Shown here in pieces: positions 53,101 to 62,702 of a stretch of DNA of 64,000 bases. Made by a program: the position numbers and the translations under genes. The notes under the pieces are model-generated. The model was given only the letters and a program-made list of their open reading frames with translations. It was not told the origin of the DNA and searched no databases. The stretch is taken from contig CM037835.1 in the NCBI GenBank assembly GCA_021234535.1, positions 1,674,001-1,738,000 on the forward strand, given 5' to 3'. How positions within the stretch are numbered: position 1 is the first letter of the stretch; the number at the start of each line of letters is the position of its first letter. Source of the stretch: Stichopus chloronotus (Eukaryota; Echinodermata; Holothuroidea; Aspidochirotida; Stichopodidae).

Positions 53101-56100
53101 CATTTTCTGCATGCACAAAAGAAAATTTTTTCCTTTACCGTACAAAGAATATACTTCCTTGTGAAATAACATGCAGAGCAAACTGTCATATAATTAAGAC
53201 TTCACAACAAACTTGTAGCATTACAGGTTATATTTTCAGATACCAAGGTACAGTTCCAGGTGCAAATGCTAGAAAATGAGGAGATTTCAGCTGAATGGCC
53301 AATGGAAAACTTGCATGTAATATGTGGTTGTCCTTTCCAAAATTGTTGTCCTACCAAACCTAAGAACATTACTCACAAAGATAACAAAGTTTTTCCTACC
53401 TTCCTGTACTTAAGTTCAGCTGCTAGCATACGGATCATTGCCAGATTTCACTATTATATTTAAAATATTCTGATGAAAACATCTGCACTCGTTAGAATCA
53501 TCTCATTTGGTTGTCCATAGAACAAACTGCCCTTAAAATCTGGTCGCTACTTTGAATTTGTACCATTTCTGATGGCATGATTGTCAAGTACTGTAACTTC
53601 TTGTATGTAGTACAATGCTTGGTATGATACAAATGACAGAAGTGGAGCATCTCAGGAAAGCACTCTATTATATATTGATGCCAAATTGGCATGGAGACAG
53701 ACACTCGAGATGCTTGTCTTGTCTTTTAACCTTGATTCATAGCAGAGGAGTAAGCTAACTTATAAACTGGCTCTAGGCTACATAACAGCATCATATAGAT
53801 GACTCATCTTTAAGTATCAAGATAACTTTTTTTTTTTCAATTTAGAATGGATTTTCTTATCTTACGTGTATTTAACACTTAATACCACAGGCACCTCTAA
53901 ATGCTACTGTACTTGAGATCTCAGTGATGTCTTCACTGAGGCAATGTGATCATAAAAACATGACCAAAACAATGCGCAGTTTGGTTCATCAGATGAGATC
54001 AGTAAAATGCAGATGATTTCAAAGGTAGCTTAAAGTTACATGTGACCATGTGTAACAATACTATTGATTTCATGATGTAATAAAAACACAGTACTGAAAA
54101 ACTTTCCAAGCTTCTTTTTTCTGGAATGCAGTTTGGGAACTTACCTTCCTCATCATGTTCTTGAATCTCAAAATCACTGTCATTCTCACTGTCACTTAAA
54201 CCAAAGTCAACTTGAAGGAGATGGCGTTCTACCGGCTTAACTTTACGCTTCTTTGGATCCCTTTCATCTGCAATGAAGAAAAAATAACAAGCATGTATCA
54301 AGAATGATTCTTTGTCCAACTGGAGAATTGGAAACAAGAAGTCTTTGTTTCTAATGATTATAAAAAATACCTTTCCAAAATATGGGCTTCTAAAGCATTG
54401 AGCAATGATATAATTCTACTAGCATATAAATAGAGTGTGCAGTGCACTGTTTACAGCTACAATACAGCCGCATTGATTATATATCCTGCAGATACTTAAC
54501 AGTGGTATGGTCAATTAACTTGATTTCACACAAATCCTGCATGGACCCTTAAACATCTACAACCAAATTTCAAAATGCACTAATACTCTAGATACGACAT
54601 GACACAAGGGGGGAATACTCCTTTCTCTCTTTTACCAGGGAGTATTCCTATTGCCAGTTGCCATTGTCCACTTAAACTACTGTGGTCAACATCATGGGTG
54701 GAAAAAGTTGGGAAGCTGAGAGGCTCCTTCCCTGGAAATTTGGGCATCTGGAGGGAAATTTTGGCTTTTGGAGGGAAATTTCCCATTTCTGTACATGAGA
54801 ATATAGTGAGAATTGTGGGAAATTCTACTCCCTTCCAGGGAAATAATTTTACCCTCTTCCAGGAAAATACACATTTTTTCCAGCCCTGGTCAACATGCTA
54901 CAAGCAAGGGGTTCTGTGTCTTGTTCAATGTGGTAAAAACCACAGGTTCTGTGCCCTTTATACTGTGGTAGTAATGCAGTAACTTGTACTCGTCTTCATA
55001 GTAAATTCATTGACAAAAACCATCCAATGGCAAGGCAAAAAGTTTTGTTTGCACAGCTTCAGCAGGGTTTGAGAGCAGTACTGTATACAGCAACTAAATC
55101 AGCCACCAACTTTTTGCCGATGCAATTATTTGTCAACATACCCAGTCACCATTTGTGGCCTAGAAATTCTTAAGTCAACTGAAATGATTACTGTACATTA
55201 CTTACAAATTGTTTCATCACATAAAATCATTGACAACTTGTCTTGTTTTGTTGTACTTTCTTCAGAAATACAAACTAATTCACTGTCATTGCCGCTCTCA
55301 TAAAAACACAAACAATGTAACTTTCATGATACAAGCACACTACTGTACAGTATGTGCATCGTATAGTACTTTTGTTGTTCCAATCGAGCGATTCGCTTTA
55401 CAATTTCGACGGGAAATTTTCACCTGTTGTTTGCTTCCTTGTTTCCAAGCTTTTTTCGTTTTCATGGGACTAAAGCAATATACAACTTGGATAAGCATCC
55501 AGGTGTCACAAAAAAAAAAAAAACACTGCTAGAATTATACCAGTTTGACACACAGATGCTTTACTCTTCGTTTACAGTAAGTTAGTGTCAACAAAACATG
55601 CAACATGTGTAGGGCTAGCCTGCATGGTTTGCATGATTTTACCAATGTAATGTAAAGTACTGTAGCTGCTTTATTAGCCATAAGGCAGTAACCGTTACTG
55701 CGTACCAGGTTAACCATGATGGTTTACGGGGATGAATGCATATACTTCAGAAGCCTTGAGGTTTGTTGTTGTGAGATATCGAAATGGAAAGTTTTGAAAT
55801 GGATGTGTAACTTACTCTTGGTCCACTTTGATGTTGATATGTACAAGTATTAACGCTGCATTCGTAAAAAAAAAAACAAATTTTGCTGGAGATTGATTTG
55901 TTGAAGATGTTACCCTTACCAAGAATTAACCCAACCTGGTTTGCTAATGTTAATCTTCCGATGAGCACCTATCCACTTTCCAACACTTACTGAACTCTAA
56001 ATATGAACACTTAATTTATGGCTCACAAATAACAACTTCCGGTGCTACTACCAGAGCAAAAACTAGGCACTAGCTTAGAGAGGTTCTGCTTAAGCACTGT

Positions 56101-57296
56101 TCTTTCCAAACAGTATTTAATGTACATTAATTGTACATTAGTTACGGGAAACTCCATGCAAGAGAGGGCTGTTCATTAAACTTCATTTATTATTTAATTG
56201 TGCAGTAGCTACTGCGCTCTAAGTCTCTTCTTTTGTCAGTCTTCAAGTCTTTCAACTTCCCAACCTGCAAAATGTTACAAACTTTTATATATCTGAATGT
56301 GTAATTTAGCTGTTCTAATGTAGAAGGTACTGTAGCTGAAGAGCAACACAAGAGAAAGACAGCTCATTTTTGCCAAGCAAGTCACTTGGATGTTTACAGT
56401 GCAATCTACAACAGAAACATGTACCCACTAATGGCACTATCCTGTACTTTATGAAGTCATCCAAAGCAAATATGTTTATCTGGAAGGTACAAATGGATCA
56501 ACTTAAGAATCCATACAACTTGAATGAGCTAACTAACTTCAACTTGCTTCAGCTAATAAAATCAGTGCTGTACCCATGGTTAGAGCGAGGAGTTAGTTAG
56601 GCCTAGTTAAATGTAACGTGAGACTGAGATTTTGATCCTTACACTAATAAGAGATTATACAGATTCTTAATTACTACAATAAAAACTTTCACTAGAGGGT
56701 CTTCAATTCGTGCCGAAAGAAAGTAAATGTTATTTACCAAGGTTCCACTGCAGCTCCAGATGCAGGAGAGTAATGTCAGTGTTTCAATTTATAGAGGACA
56801 TGCAAACCTTTTGGATGTTTTGTTTGGTTAGAACAAAAAAAGTCATACAGATAAAGACAATGATGTTATAATACTTAAGGCAAGCCGGTTATGTGGTCTC
56901 AGTCTTACAACACAACACACAACCGGCGCGTTTCGTTTGTAAGCATTTATTTTGGGGGTTCTCCGGACTCTAGTGTTAAAAATTTCTCCTCTTGGCGGTG
57001 TCTGTGAGTGTGAGGCTATGCCCGACATTATGTTATATCATAAAACACCAATTCCACGAAAAGCACACTGCCATACATCTGTTACATCCTGCATTGCATA
57101 ACAACCGCATATAGTACGCTAACGATCTAATGTCGATATCACATTCAACATTTCTGAGTAAAAGATGGTTTCCTTTGCGTAATCACTTACACAGAGCCTT
57201 AAATAGAAATTTAACTTGCTCGGGTTCGTCTTCTATGTTGGGAGAAGCATGTTTTTGCCTCTTTGAGGAGCTCGGAGCATCGTAATCTCGGGACAT
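14023..57296 (-). CDS. PHF14: PHF14 orthologue, exons 1-8 (5' part of gene, continues past window start)
   Basis: Eight exons join at 57191-57296, 54145-54267, 52165-52355, 33459-33532, 29122-29177, 21414-21523, 16499-16554 and 14023-14134 into an open frame of 276 codons. Intron phases are 1, 1, 0, 2, 1, 0, 2 and 0 and agree at every junction. The product has a basic KKRKVKP motif (res 40-46), an acidic stretch (~58-107), a PHD finger with all C4HC3 ligands (C157, C160, C174, C177, H182, C185, C210, C213) and a C2HC zinc knuckle (C222, C225, H242, C245). From established knowledge, PHF14 is a nuclear protein whose PHD-knuckle-PHD module binds the histone H3 tail. Residue strings such as STEPWFCDACK, IFKETDAGRWVHIVCALY and PGVAFGD match vertebrate PHF14 as I remember it. 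PHD2, the coiled coil and the later PHD fingers must lie beyond position 1. Identification is firm; the exact start and possible missed exons in intron 3 are not settled. Confidence 0.93.
14135..16498 (-). other. PHF14 intron 7
   Basis: A GT-AG intron of 2,364 bp, phase 2. It contains a short array of a CCCTATCA-bearing unit at 15625-15785. Nothing else was recognised. Confidence 0.75.
15625..15785 (+). repeat. Short tandem array with unit containing CCCTATCA
   Basis: The word TACCCTATCATATAT or close variants occurs about eight times at intervals of roughly 17-28 bases. Confidence 0.8.
16499..16554 (-). CDS. PHF14: PHF14 exon 7 (zinc knuckle, first half)
   Basis: A 56 bp exon, phase 0 in and phase 2 out, encoding PCELCPNLGGIFKETDAG plus part of Arg239. 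C222 and C225 are the first ligands of the zinc knuckle between the two PHD fingers. The acceptor CATCGTCAG follows a strong pyrimidine tract with a long C run (transcript sense; G run on the plus strand near 16577-16586). The donor is GTAAGA. Confidence 0.94.
16555..21413 (-). other. PHF14 intron 6
   Basis: A GT-AG intron of 4,859 bp, phase 0. Its main content is the 28-bp minisatellite at 18720-19800. The segment 19810-21400 shows no feature I can name. Confidence 0.75.
18720..19800. repeat. 28-bp minisatellite
   Basis: About 35-40 imperfect copies of a 28-base unit containing GATGGAACCAGTCTGGGAAG and GAGCAT, with some shortened units of 25 bases. Because 28 is not a multiple of three and the minus strand has few stop codons, long overlapping open frames arise. 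They are a product of the repeat, not genes. Confidence 0.92.
21414..21523 (-). CDS. PHF14: PHF14 exon 6 (last zinc ligands of PHD1)
   Basis: A 110 bp exon with acceptor CTTTGTAG and donor GTAAGT, phase 1 in and phase 0 out. It encodes residues 185-220, starting CYGEN and ending CDACKAGVVDP. C185, C210 and C213 complete the C4HC3 set. The Ser-rich loop between C185 and the STEPWFCDAC motif is also present in vertebrate PHF14 and unusually long for a PHD finger, which makes this exon one of the best family markers in the window. Confidence 0.95.
21524..29121 (-). other. PHF14 intron 5
   Basis: A GT-AG intron of 7,598 bp, phase 1. It contains a minisatellite at 21820-22260 and fragments that look like old interspersed repeats: the ATAGCCAGGATTTTT type near 25330 and a G/C-run type near 27190-27280 with GGGGGCATGTCCCCC. 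No gene was supported. Confidence 0.7.
21820..22260. repeat. ~56-bp minisatellite
   Basis: Imperfect repeats of a unit built on GATCATCAAT, AAACTGTGACTGATGATA, ACATGTAGGAAA and GTCAAGATT. About seven diverged copies are visible, just inside PHF14 intron 5 next to exon 6. Confidence 0.75.
29122..29177 (-). CDS. PHF14: PHF14 exon 5 (central zinc ligands of PHD1)
   Basis: A 56 bp exon with acceptor TATTTTCAG and donor GTAAGT, phase 2 in and phase 1 out. It encodes SEDSDEIIECDHCGIAVHEG and supplies C174, C177 and H182 of the PHD finger. The spacing and the EDxDEII(E/Q)CDxCGIxVHEGC pattern are diagnostic of PHF14-type PHD1. Codons are split at both ends and complete correctly with exons 4 and 6. 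Confidence 0.95.
29178..33458 (-). other. PHF14 intron 4
   Basis: A GT-AG intron of 4,281 bp, phase 2. A 17-base G run lies at 29411-29427 on the plus strand, about 235 bp from the exon 5 acceptor. No further gene or structured repeat was recognised. Confidence 0.75.
29411..29427 (+). repeat. G17 homopolymer
   Basis: Seventeen consecutive G residues, C-rich in the transcript sense, about 235 bp upstream of the exon 5 acceptor. Confidence 0.95.
33459..33532 (-). CDS. PHF14: PHF14 exon 4 (first zinc ligands of PHD1)
   Basis: A 74 bp exon, phase 0 in and phase 2 out, with acceptor TTTTTGTAG and donor GTAAGA. It encodes residues 141-164 and ends FLICSVCLGEV, which supplies C157 and C160, the first ligand pair of the PHD finger. 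It matches the vertebrate motif of the form CVCLGD. It lies at the far end of an 18.6 kb intron. Because both flanking phases are 0, one or more symmetrical exons could be missing between exons 3 and 4. Confidence 0.92.
36740..38015 (+). repeat. ~146-bp tandem repeat with DR1 nuclear-receptor-like motif in each unit
   Basis: Eight units with TGACCTTTGACCT or a variant at about 36850, 36996, 37142, 37291, 37433, 37579, 37716 and 37863, so the spacing is 137-149 bases. Each unit also carries CTTCTTGAGATATCA, TTTACAAGG, CACAATTTGACCCC and TTGACCTCAAA. The array ends in a (CA)-rich tail near 37985-38015. The motif is a direct repeat of the half site TGACCT with one base between. Units are only about 75-85% alike by eye, so the array is old. 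Confidence 0.88.
40593..41381. mobile_element. hAT-like non-autonomous transposon with 8-bp target duplication
   Basis: The element spans 40601-41373 (773 bp). The left end CAGTGGTGGTGCCA and right end (reverse complement) CAGTGGCGGCGCTA are inverted repeats with three transitions in 14 bases. ATGAAAGA flanks both ends exactly (40593-40600 and 41374-41381). An 8-bp duplication and CAGNGG-type ends are characteristic of hAT transposons. The interior has long G runs on one side and C runs on the other and no transposase. Confidence 0.82.
45430..46450. repeat. ~35-bp minisatellite
   Basis: About 28 imperfect copies of a unit containing GCTAACATGGGGGTAGACTA, TCAATATAG and TACCAT. Copies vary in length, and some expand through an added ACAGTA word. 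Confidence 0.9.
49385..49585 (+). repeat. Solitary copy of the TGACCT repeat family with CA tail
   Basis: Begins GGTGACCTCAAATGACCCTT followed by GACCTCC, continues to CTTCCTGAGATATTGTG and TTTACAAGCCAAGGCATCAC, and ends in (CA)n. Order and spacing match the end of the array at 36.7-38.0 kb, so this is an interspersed family whose members end in a CA microsatellite. Confidence 0.8.
52165..52355 (-). CDS. PHF14: PHF14 exon 3 (acidic region)
   Basis: Acceptor ACTTCCACAG and donor GTAAGT bound 191 bp, phase 1 in and phase 0 out. It encodes residues 78-140: a Glu/Asp-rich run (EEEEVEDEEMSEEE) followed by a Ser-rich stretch and a more helical, Ala/Lys-rich end (QLIAKAKAQQVKDR). Low-complexity acidic sequence precedes the first PHD finger in PHF14 proteins. 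Here the acidic region is much shorter than the vertebrate one as I remember it. Confidence 0.88.
52356..54144 (-). other. PHF14 intron 2
   Basis: A GT-AG intron of 1,789 bp, phase 1. Apart from a T run near 53828 and a pair of inverted TGTGTCACAC words about 100 bp apart (52826-52835 and 52923-52933), I see nothing recognisable. Confidence 0.75.
54145..54267 (-). CDS. PHF14: PHF14 exon 2 (basic motif and start of acidic region)
   Basis: Acceptor TTCATTGCAG and donor GTAAGT bound 123 bp encoding residues 37-76 plus split codons at both ends (phase 1 in, phase 1 out). It contains a basic patch RDPKKRKVKPVERH followed by an acidic Ser/Asp run (DSENDSDFEI). This resembles the extreme N-terminus of vertebrate PHF14, which has SSKRRQVKP followed by DSSDDSDF. 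The basic patch could act as a nuclear localisation signal; that is inference from composition. Confidence 0.88.
54268..57190 (-). other. PHF14 intron 1
   Basis: A GT-AG intron of 2,923 bp, phase 1. No second gene was recognised. Around 54590-54900 is a stretch with the word GGAGGGAAATTT and related G-rich runs, probably part of an old interspersed repeat. Short A runs occur at 55511-55522 and near 55866. Confidence 0.8.
57191..57296 (-). CDS. PHF14: PHF14 exon 1 (start codon, N-terminal extension)
   Basis: Encodes residues 1-35 plus the first base of codon 36, starting MSRDYDAPSSSKRQK. The donor is a consensus GTAAGT (phase 1). The start is preceded by ACA, giving an A at -3. A second in-frame ATG lies 14 codons upstream (57336-57338), itself preceded by an in-frame TAA at 57351-57353, so the protein may be 14 residues longer. 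The segment is Ser/Lys/Glu-rich and low in complexity. As I recall the vertebrate protein, its N-terminus aligns with exon 2, so this exon would be an extension. The exon call rests on the splice-compatible phase and position, not on homology. Confidence 0.78.
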
Positions 57297-57299
57297 TGT

Positions 57300-57730
57300 G
57301 ATGCTAAAATTCTCAAATCTTGAAAAGAGACTGACCATAGAGAGGGATGATTATCGGCTAAACTTTCAAGGCAATGTGCCATCAGTCAGAAAAAAAGAAG
57401 TTAAAACAACTCTTGGGTACGCACGCGTTCTCTCGCTACACATAAATTTCAACAAAGCAAACCTTTCCAACGACGCATCTAGGATTGATTTTGAAGGTGG
57501 AGGGAGTCCAACATAAAGACGGTACATTTAGTACTAATAAAGTAGAGCGACACAATCAGTTGCCGCAGAGCGTACGTAAAAGAAAATTTTGGCTTTTCCA
57601 GTCCCACAGATGGCCGGAAGCGGCACCCATAAACCAACTTTGAAAAAGAGATGTTACGTATGCAATTTTTCCAAAACAAAAGTGACTTTACAAGCCCCCT
57701 TCAACCGATGGCGGGAAACGGCACTCGCCA
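57300..57730 (-). promoter_or_regulatory. Candidate PHF14 promoter / 5' region
   Basis: This segment lies directly upstream of exon 1. It holds two related motifs 98 bp apart: GATGGCCGGAAGCGGCACC at 57609-57627 and GATGGCGGGAAACGGCACT at 57707-57725. The first contains an ETS-like core (CCGGAAG). The second overlaps a YY1-like ATGGCGG and an E2F-like GGCGGGAAA. Such sites are typical of TATA-less housekeeping promoters. No TATA box was seen. The transcription start is unknown and binding is inferred from consensus only. Confidence 0.4.
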
Positions 57731-57887
57731 GTGTTTTAAGCTGTTACGAGGCTTGAAAAATATCTCACGTCTGTAATTGCTCAAAAAATGGCAAAAAAGT
57801 ATCAGTCTCTGAAAAATGGTAAATACATATATCAAACAGGCTGAGGTGATATAGGCCTAAGAATCCTAAGGAACTATGCATCTTAGT

Positions 57888-58133
57888 TTAGTTTAGTTTC
57901 AAGTTAGTTTAGTTTAGTTCGGTTCGGTTCGGTTCGGTTCAGTTCAGTTTAGTTTAGTTCGGTTCGGTTCAGTTCAGTTCAGTTTAGTTAGTTAGTTAAG
58001 TTTCAAGTTAGTTGAGTTTAGTTTCAAGTTAGTTTAGGTTAGTTTGGTTTGGTTTAATTTGGTTTAGTTTGGTTTAGTTTCACTTCATTTCACTTTACTT
58101 TACTTTATTTTACTTTACTTTTCCTCCGTAACT
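57888..58133 (+). repeat. Pentanucleotide repeat (AGTTT / GGTTC / ACTTT)
   Basis: About 245 bp made of runs of related 5-base units that change along the array: TTTAG, then TTCGG and TTCAG, then TTTGG, and finally TTTAC. The phrase TAGTTTCAAGTTAG recurs three times, suggesting internal duplication. Confidence 0.92.
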
Positions 58134-61100
58134 GATTAGCTAGAATTTTTAGGAAGACAAGGCGTTAAGCCACCATCACTTTCGGCCGAGCGTAATAGGA
58201 AATTTTGAATAAAAGTACCCCCACATCGCCAGAAATCGTCTTCCCAGACTCCACAGTTGCCTTTAATTGTACACTTGAGACGCCCCTCAGAAACCGGTGC
58301 TTAGAGTCATGATTCCATCTCCCCCGGCCGCGCAGCTCGATGCGATTTCATGCCAATTAAAAGATTACAATTGCATAATTTCCTTTTTGCACAATACAAT
58401 TTATTCCTTAATTATTAGGCACAGCCCCCCCCCCCCACCTCCGAAACCAGTCGGGGAGGGGATCCACTTAGTCCGTTGACTTAATAGTAAGGCGAAGAGC
58501 TGCAGATGGGGGAGTCTTCATCGATGTAATAAATAACGCAGTCAGACGCAGAGGCCTGTTTTCACTCTCCTGAGGATATAACACCCTACCCGTGCTGCAA
58601 CTTAGAGCTCCTCCAGGTTCCTCAGTAGTTCCATCCCACATTAGCCTACTATACAGTACAGGACCTGCCCACCATATCAAGTAATATGTAGGCAGGGTAC
58701 ACAGTTTATGTAGGCCTAAAGCCTAATTTCACTCCATGTGACAAGGCCTAGTTGCTGCTTCACTCTCATGTGCTTCTCATGCGGTACGTCTATAGTGACT
58801 GGGGGAGAGAAGTACAAACGTAGGTGGTATGCCCAATAGGACCCAACTGCCAGGGCAATTGACCTATATAAGCTTTGAATAAGCACCAATATTCTAATAT
58901 ATTAGTGTAGGATAACTAGAACTTTTCGCTCACTTCCCGCGCCTTGCAATTTCTCACTTTAGATTCCAGGACAAAAAATAAGCGTATACACATTTTATGG
59001 AAATGGCATGAAACAAGTACTGTTAACTGTTGCGATCATCTGGAGCAGCCTTCTTGACCAAATGACTGGTCTCATAATGTTAAACTTACTGTCCTGTCAA
59101 TGTATGTGACACACTGCAGCCTACCACATCATTGAGGATAACCTGAATTCTACGTCATAAGACGACGAATTTCATAAAATCTGAAAGGAGAGAAACCTGA
59201 TCAATAAAGCCTCAAAAACCAGTTTTAGGCTTTCTTATTAAGTCATATTTCTGGAATTTCCGTGTCTCCGCTCCATCAACCCCCACCGGGGTTCTGTTCC
59301 TGGACCCCGCCAGGACCCCTTATCCCTCTGGACCAGCGCGGGCACACTCGCCCTTCAAGCTGGAGGTGCACCTTCTTTGTACTTGTGACACTTCTATACA
59401 TGTCAGTCGGTGGAATCACAGGTTGTGGCCACCAACTCTGAAATTCTGCACATGCCACTTTCCGATGCCCCCCCCCCCTCCTCCTCCCTTGGATCTGCCA
59501 GCCTAGGATTTCTAGCATTTCGTCAGTCCTCAAGTGTACTTGAAACCGTCATTTTTAAGAAATGCCATGTTACTCGAAGTGGACAGGATCTTCTGAGGTC
59601 GCCGCAGAACGTTTCGACTGGGCGACAAATTGCTGCGCGATTGTCAAAAGTCAAAAATTATGTCAGAACAGATGACTACAAGTCAAAGATTTGCTCTTTA
59701 TTTGCAACAACAGTCTGTAATAGGTCGAAAGGCCTCGGCAAATTGAAAGAATGGCATTGTTATTTGACATGGGGGGTTATTTTATACTTAGCAATTTAAA
59801 AGTAAAAAAAAAAAACCGATTCGTCTATTGTAAATTTTTGTCAACTCCCGGCTGTGGACATTGACTTAAAATTGGCTTTTATTCCCATCACTAGGGCAAC
59901 ATTACAAACCCACAGTGTAATTTCATGAATATCATAGCGAAACTTATTTACCCAATCTCTCTTCTTTTTTTAAGGGTGTCATAAATTTTGCCTGATAATA
60001 CATTTGAAAAACGTGAACTAACTTACCAACATCTAGGTCAGCTCCTGTACTCAGTGGATTTACTAGTCTTGAATACCTAATTTGCTGCTCTTGAACCGCA
60101 CCTAGGGGGGAGTCTGCCAGTGATTTCAGTTTTATTCACACCAAACTCTCTTCGAAGATGCGTTTCTCCACTGGAATTTCCAAAGGCAGTTTATTTAGTA
60201 GTCCCCCCAACCCCGAGTTGTACCCCCCTGCTTCAAGCGAAGTTGAATGATAGCATTAAATCAAATTGTGACCTACATCTTTTGTTCGTGGAAAAGCTCA
60301 ATCAAGATTCCCCCTCTACCGTACGTAAAGGATCTCGTAGAAGGACTTAATGAGCCTTATGATCACATGACATAGGGACAATACCGTTATAATCTCAATT
60401 TGTCGTTCACGTTGTGAATTTTATTGGCCTCGACTTCACAATTAACACGTACCCTGAATTCACAAGGCTTAGCAAGGATTTTGTTCTTCGTTTGTCGTAT
60501 CATTTATTGGTTTTGCCAGGCATTCACCACTTTTATGCTCTATTATAAACTCAATGTTAACGTTCAGTCAACACAGGGAACTGTAGGACAAATGACAAAT
60601 ACATTCTGTAACTTACAATCTGAAACATCTTCAAAATTTAGGGATGAGGGATGGGATGAGGAGAAGTAGGAATTCATGACTTATTGAAAAGAGTTCCGAA
60701 GATGTGACCAGTGGCCTTTAATTTACCATCATGCACGTGCCTAATGAGTTGGTGCACTGCAGTACTAAGAGGTAAAGAAGGAGTGCATAATGATACCACG
60801 CGAAAGTAAAAGCAGTATTTACTGACGTCAAGTTTTGCCAGCCTGCCTGGGAAGTATTTACCCAGAATTAAAGTGTTTTATTGATGTCTCGACTCGGTAT
60901 CGATGTCTTGTCTGATAAAGATGTAGACTAGTGGTGCTTCAGGATGTTTAAATTTTGTCCTATTGTTGGTGGAGTGACTGAGAGTTGATGCTCACAAGCA
61001 CTTTGAGGTGGGGGTGGACGGGGGTAAATTTAGTGGAGATGATACGAGCGTGTTGAGACATGAAGACATGCAAGTACCAGTATAGTTGATAAAATTAACA

Positions 61101-62349
61101 ATCGTTATCTAGAATAACACCAAGGCCTGCAGTGATTCTTTATATGGCATGGACCTCCATCCAATATTACTCGCCTCATTTAGAAATGCCTCGGTTCAGC
61201 ACAGAATCCCTATAAGTGGACGAAGGTATGAAGTTTGAATGAGTTCACGGCAGTCGTTGTCTTCACATGTGAAAAAGAGTTTAGTCTTGAAGTTCGTAAA
61301 AATCCAATAAGGTCTAGTTATCATGCATTTCAACTACGTAACTTAACTCCGGTTCCAATACATCACCCATCACTATCATATAAACCCTTTAAGTTGAAAT
61401 ACGGTACCTATTCAATGAAACATAATCACACGACTTTGATACCACCACCACCTCCCCACCCCTATCAGTCCACCCCCCCCCCCCCCCATGTTCGCCAAAG
61501 TCACAGTGAATATTATAAAGGAACTCCATTACGACTTTTTTTTTTCTAGGATTGGTAGTGGGAGTCTGGCCACGGCTATAAGAAGACAAAGTCCTTGACA
61601 TTCCAGTATGTCATGGGAAAGGTGGAAATAAGAAATATAAGAAACTAAGGAACTCGAAAGAAAGGTCACGAGGTGTTTTTGAAATGCCACGTAAAATGAT
61701 CTCAGCCTGCCCGCCTGAGAGTAGCCACAAACAGTTCTGATCCAGATTATAGCCCAGCACAAAATATCAAAACACATCTATTAAAGGTGTACGAACTACT
61801 GGCTTAACCGAAGGACTCCCCAAAAGAGTTTTGTGATTAATGTTCGATTTGTGTAAATCTTTTATACAATAGATGCATGTGACTATCAATGAGTCCTGTA
61901 TGACATATATTACTTAGTACTTAAAGAATTTAAAATACATAATATCAATAATACGCATCATTTAAACTAATTAGCCTAATGTGAAATAAATTTTTCCACA
62001 TTACATTAAAGACCCACTTGAGTAGCTGTAACTTCGTGACTCCATATATATCGACGTCAGTTGGATGACCTAGTGCACGTATCAACGAAGTATTTTCGCT
62101 GAGGATATTATAATTATTAAAGTCATTACTATGTTATTACATGATTATCTTTACATTCACCTTAACCGTTTGCAGCAACGATGTTGTAATGTTCCTTTAA
62201 TTCGTTTTGCTGAAATTTGAATAATTTTTCGGTGGAATGTGATCTGTATCGACTCAGTTGAAATTTAATTCAGAGATTTCGGTACTCGAGCATCATGCCC
62301 AGCATGATAAAAAAAGCTAGTTTAAAGGGACGACGATGCTGTGATGTAT
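58134..62349. other. Upstream flank without recognised gene
   Basis: No open frame here shows a domain or a plausible exon chain. C runs occur at 58425-58436, near 59467-59476 and at 61473-61487. The region 59270-59510 has G/C-rich blocks (CCCCACCGGGG, ACCCCGCCAGGACCCC) that resemble the interior of decayed interspersed repeats. Confidence 0.5.
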
Positions 62350-62702
62350 TTAAAGGGAAATAGGGCGTTAAGAATACACCGACATGGCATACAAAAGAAA
62401 TAGCTTTAGTCATTGTTAAACCATCCAGTCTCATCAATAAACACTTGCCAAAGCTTCATCTCCTCAAAACATTATGCATGTGATGAGTAACGGAAGATGC
62501 ATCATTTGAATTTTGAAAAGTTTGGGTGAACAAATTAGTGTTGAGTAACAAATAACTGAGTTTCTATCTGTGAGGAACTTATTTCTTGAAAAGAAGGTTA
62601 CTATTCTTCCTTATTTTGAATAATCTATCTTTCTGCGTCCACAAAAATTGGTTTTAAAAATATGGATGTTTTCTGTAAAACAATCGCCCTATTTCCCTTT
62701 AA
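62350..62702. mobile_element. 353-bp element with perfect 18-bp terminal inverted repeats
   Basis: TTAAAGGGAAATAGGGCG at 62350-62367 is exactly inverted at 62685-62702. If TTAA is the target duplication, the element proper starts AGGGAAATAGGGCG. The size and lack of coding capacity fit a MITE, possibly of a TTAA-targeting family such as Kolobok or piggyBac. Confidence 0.7.

Noticed and set aside
56843..57028. 61-codon minus-strand frame in PHF14 intron 1
   Set aside because: No similarity to PHF14 and no need for it: exons 1 and 2 join in phase without it.
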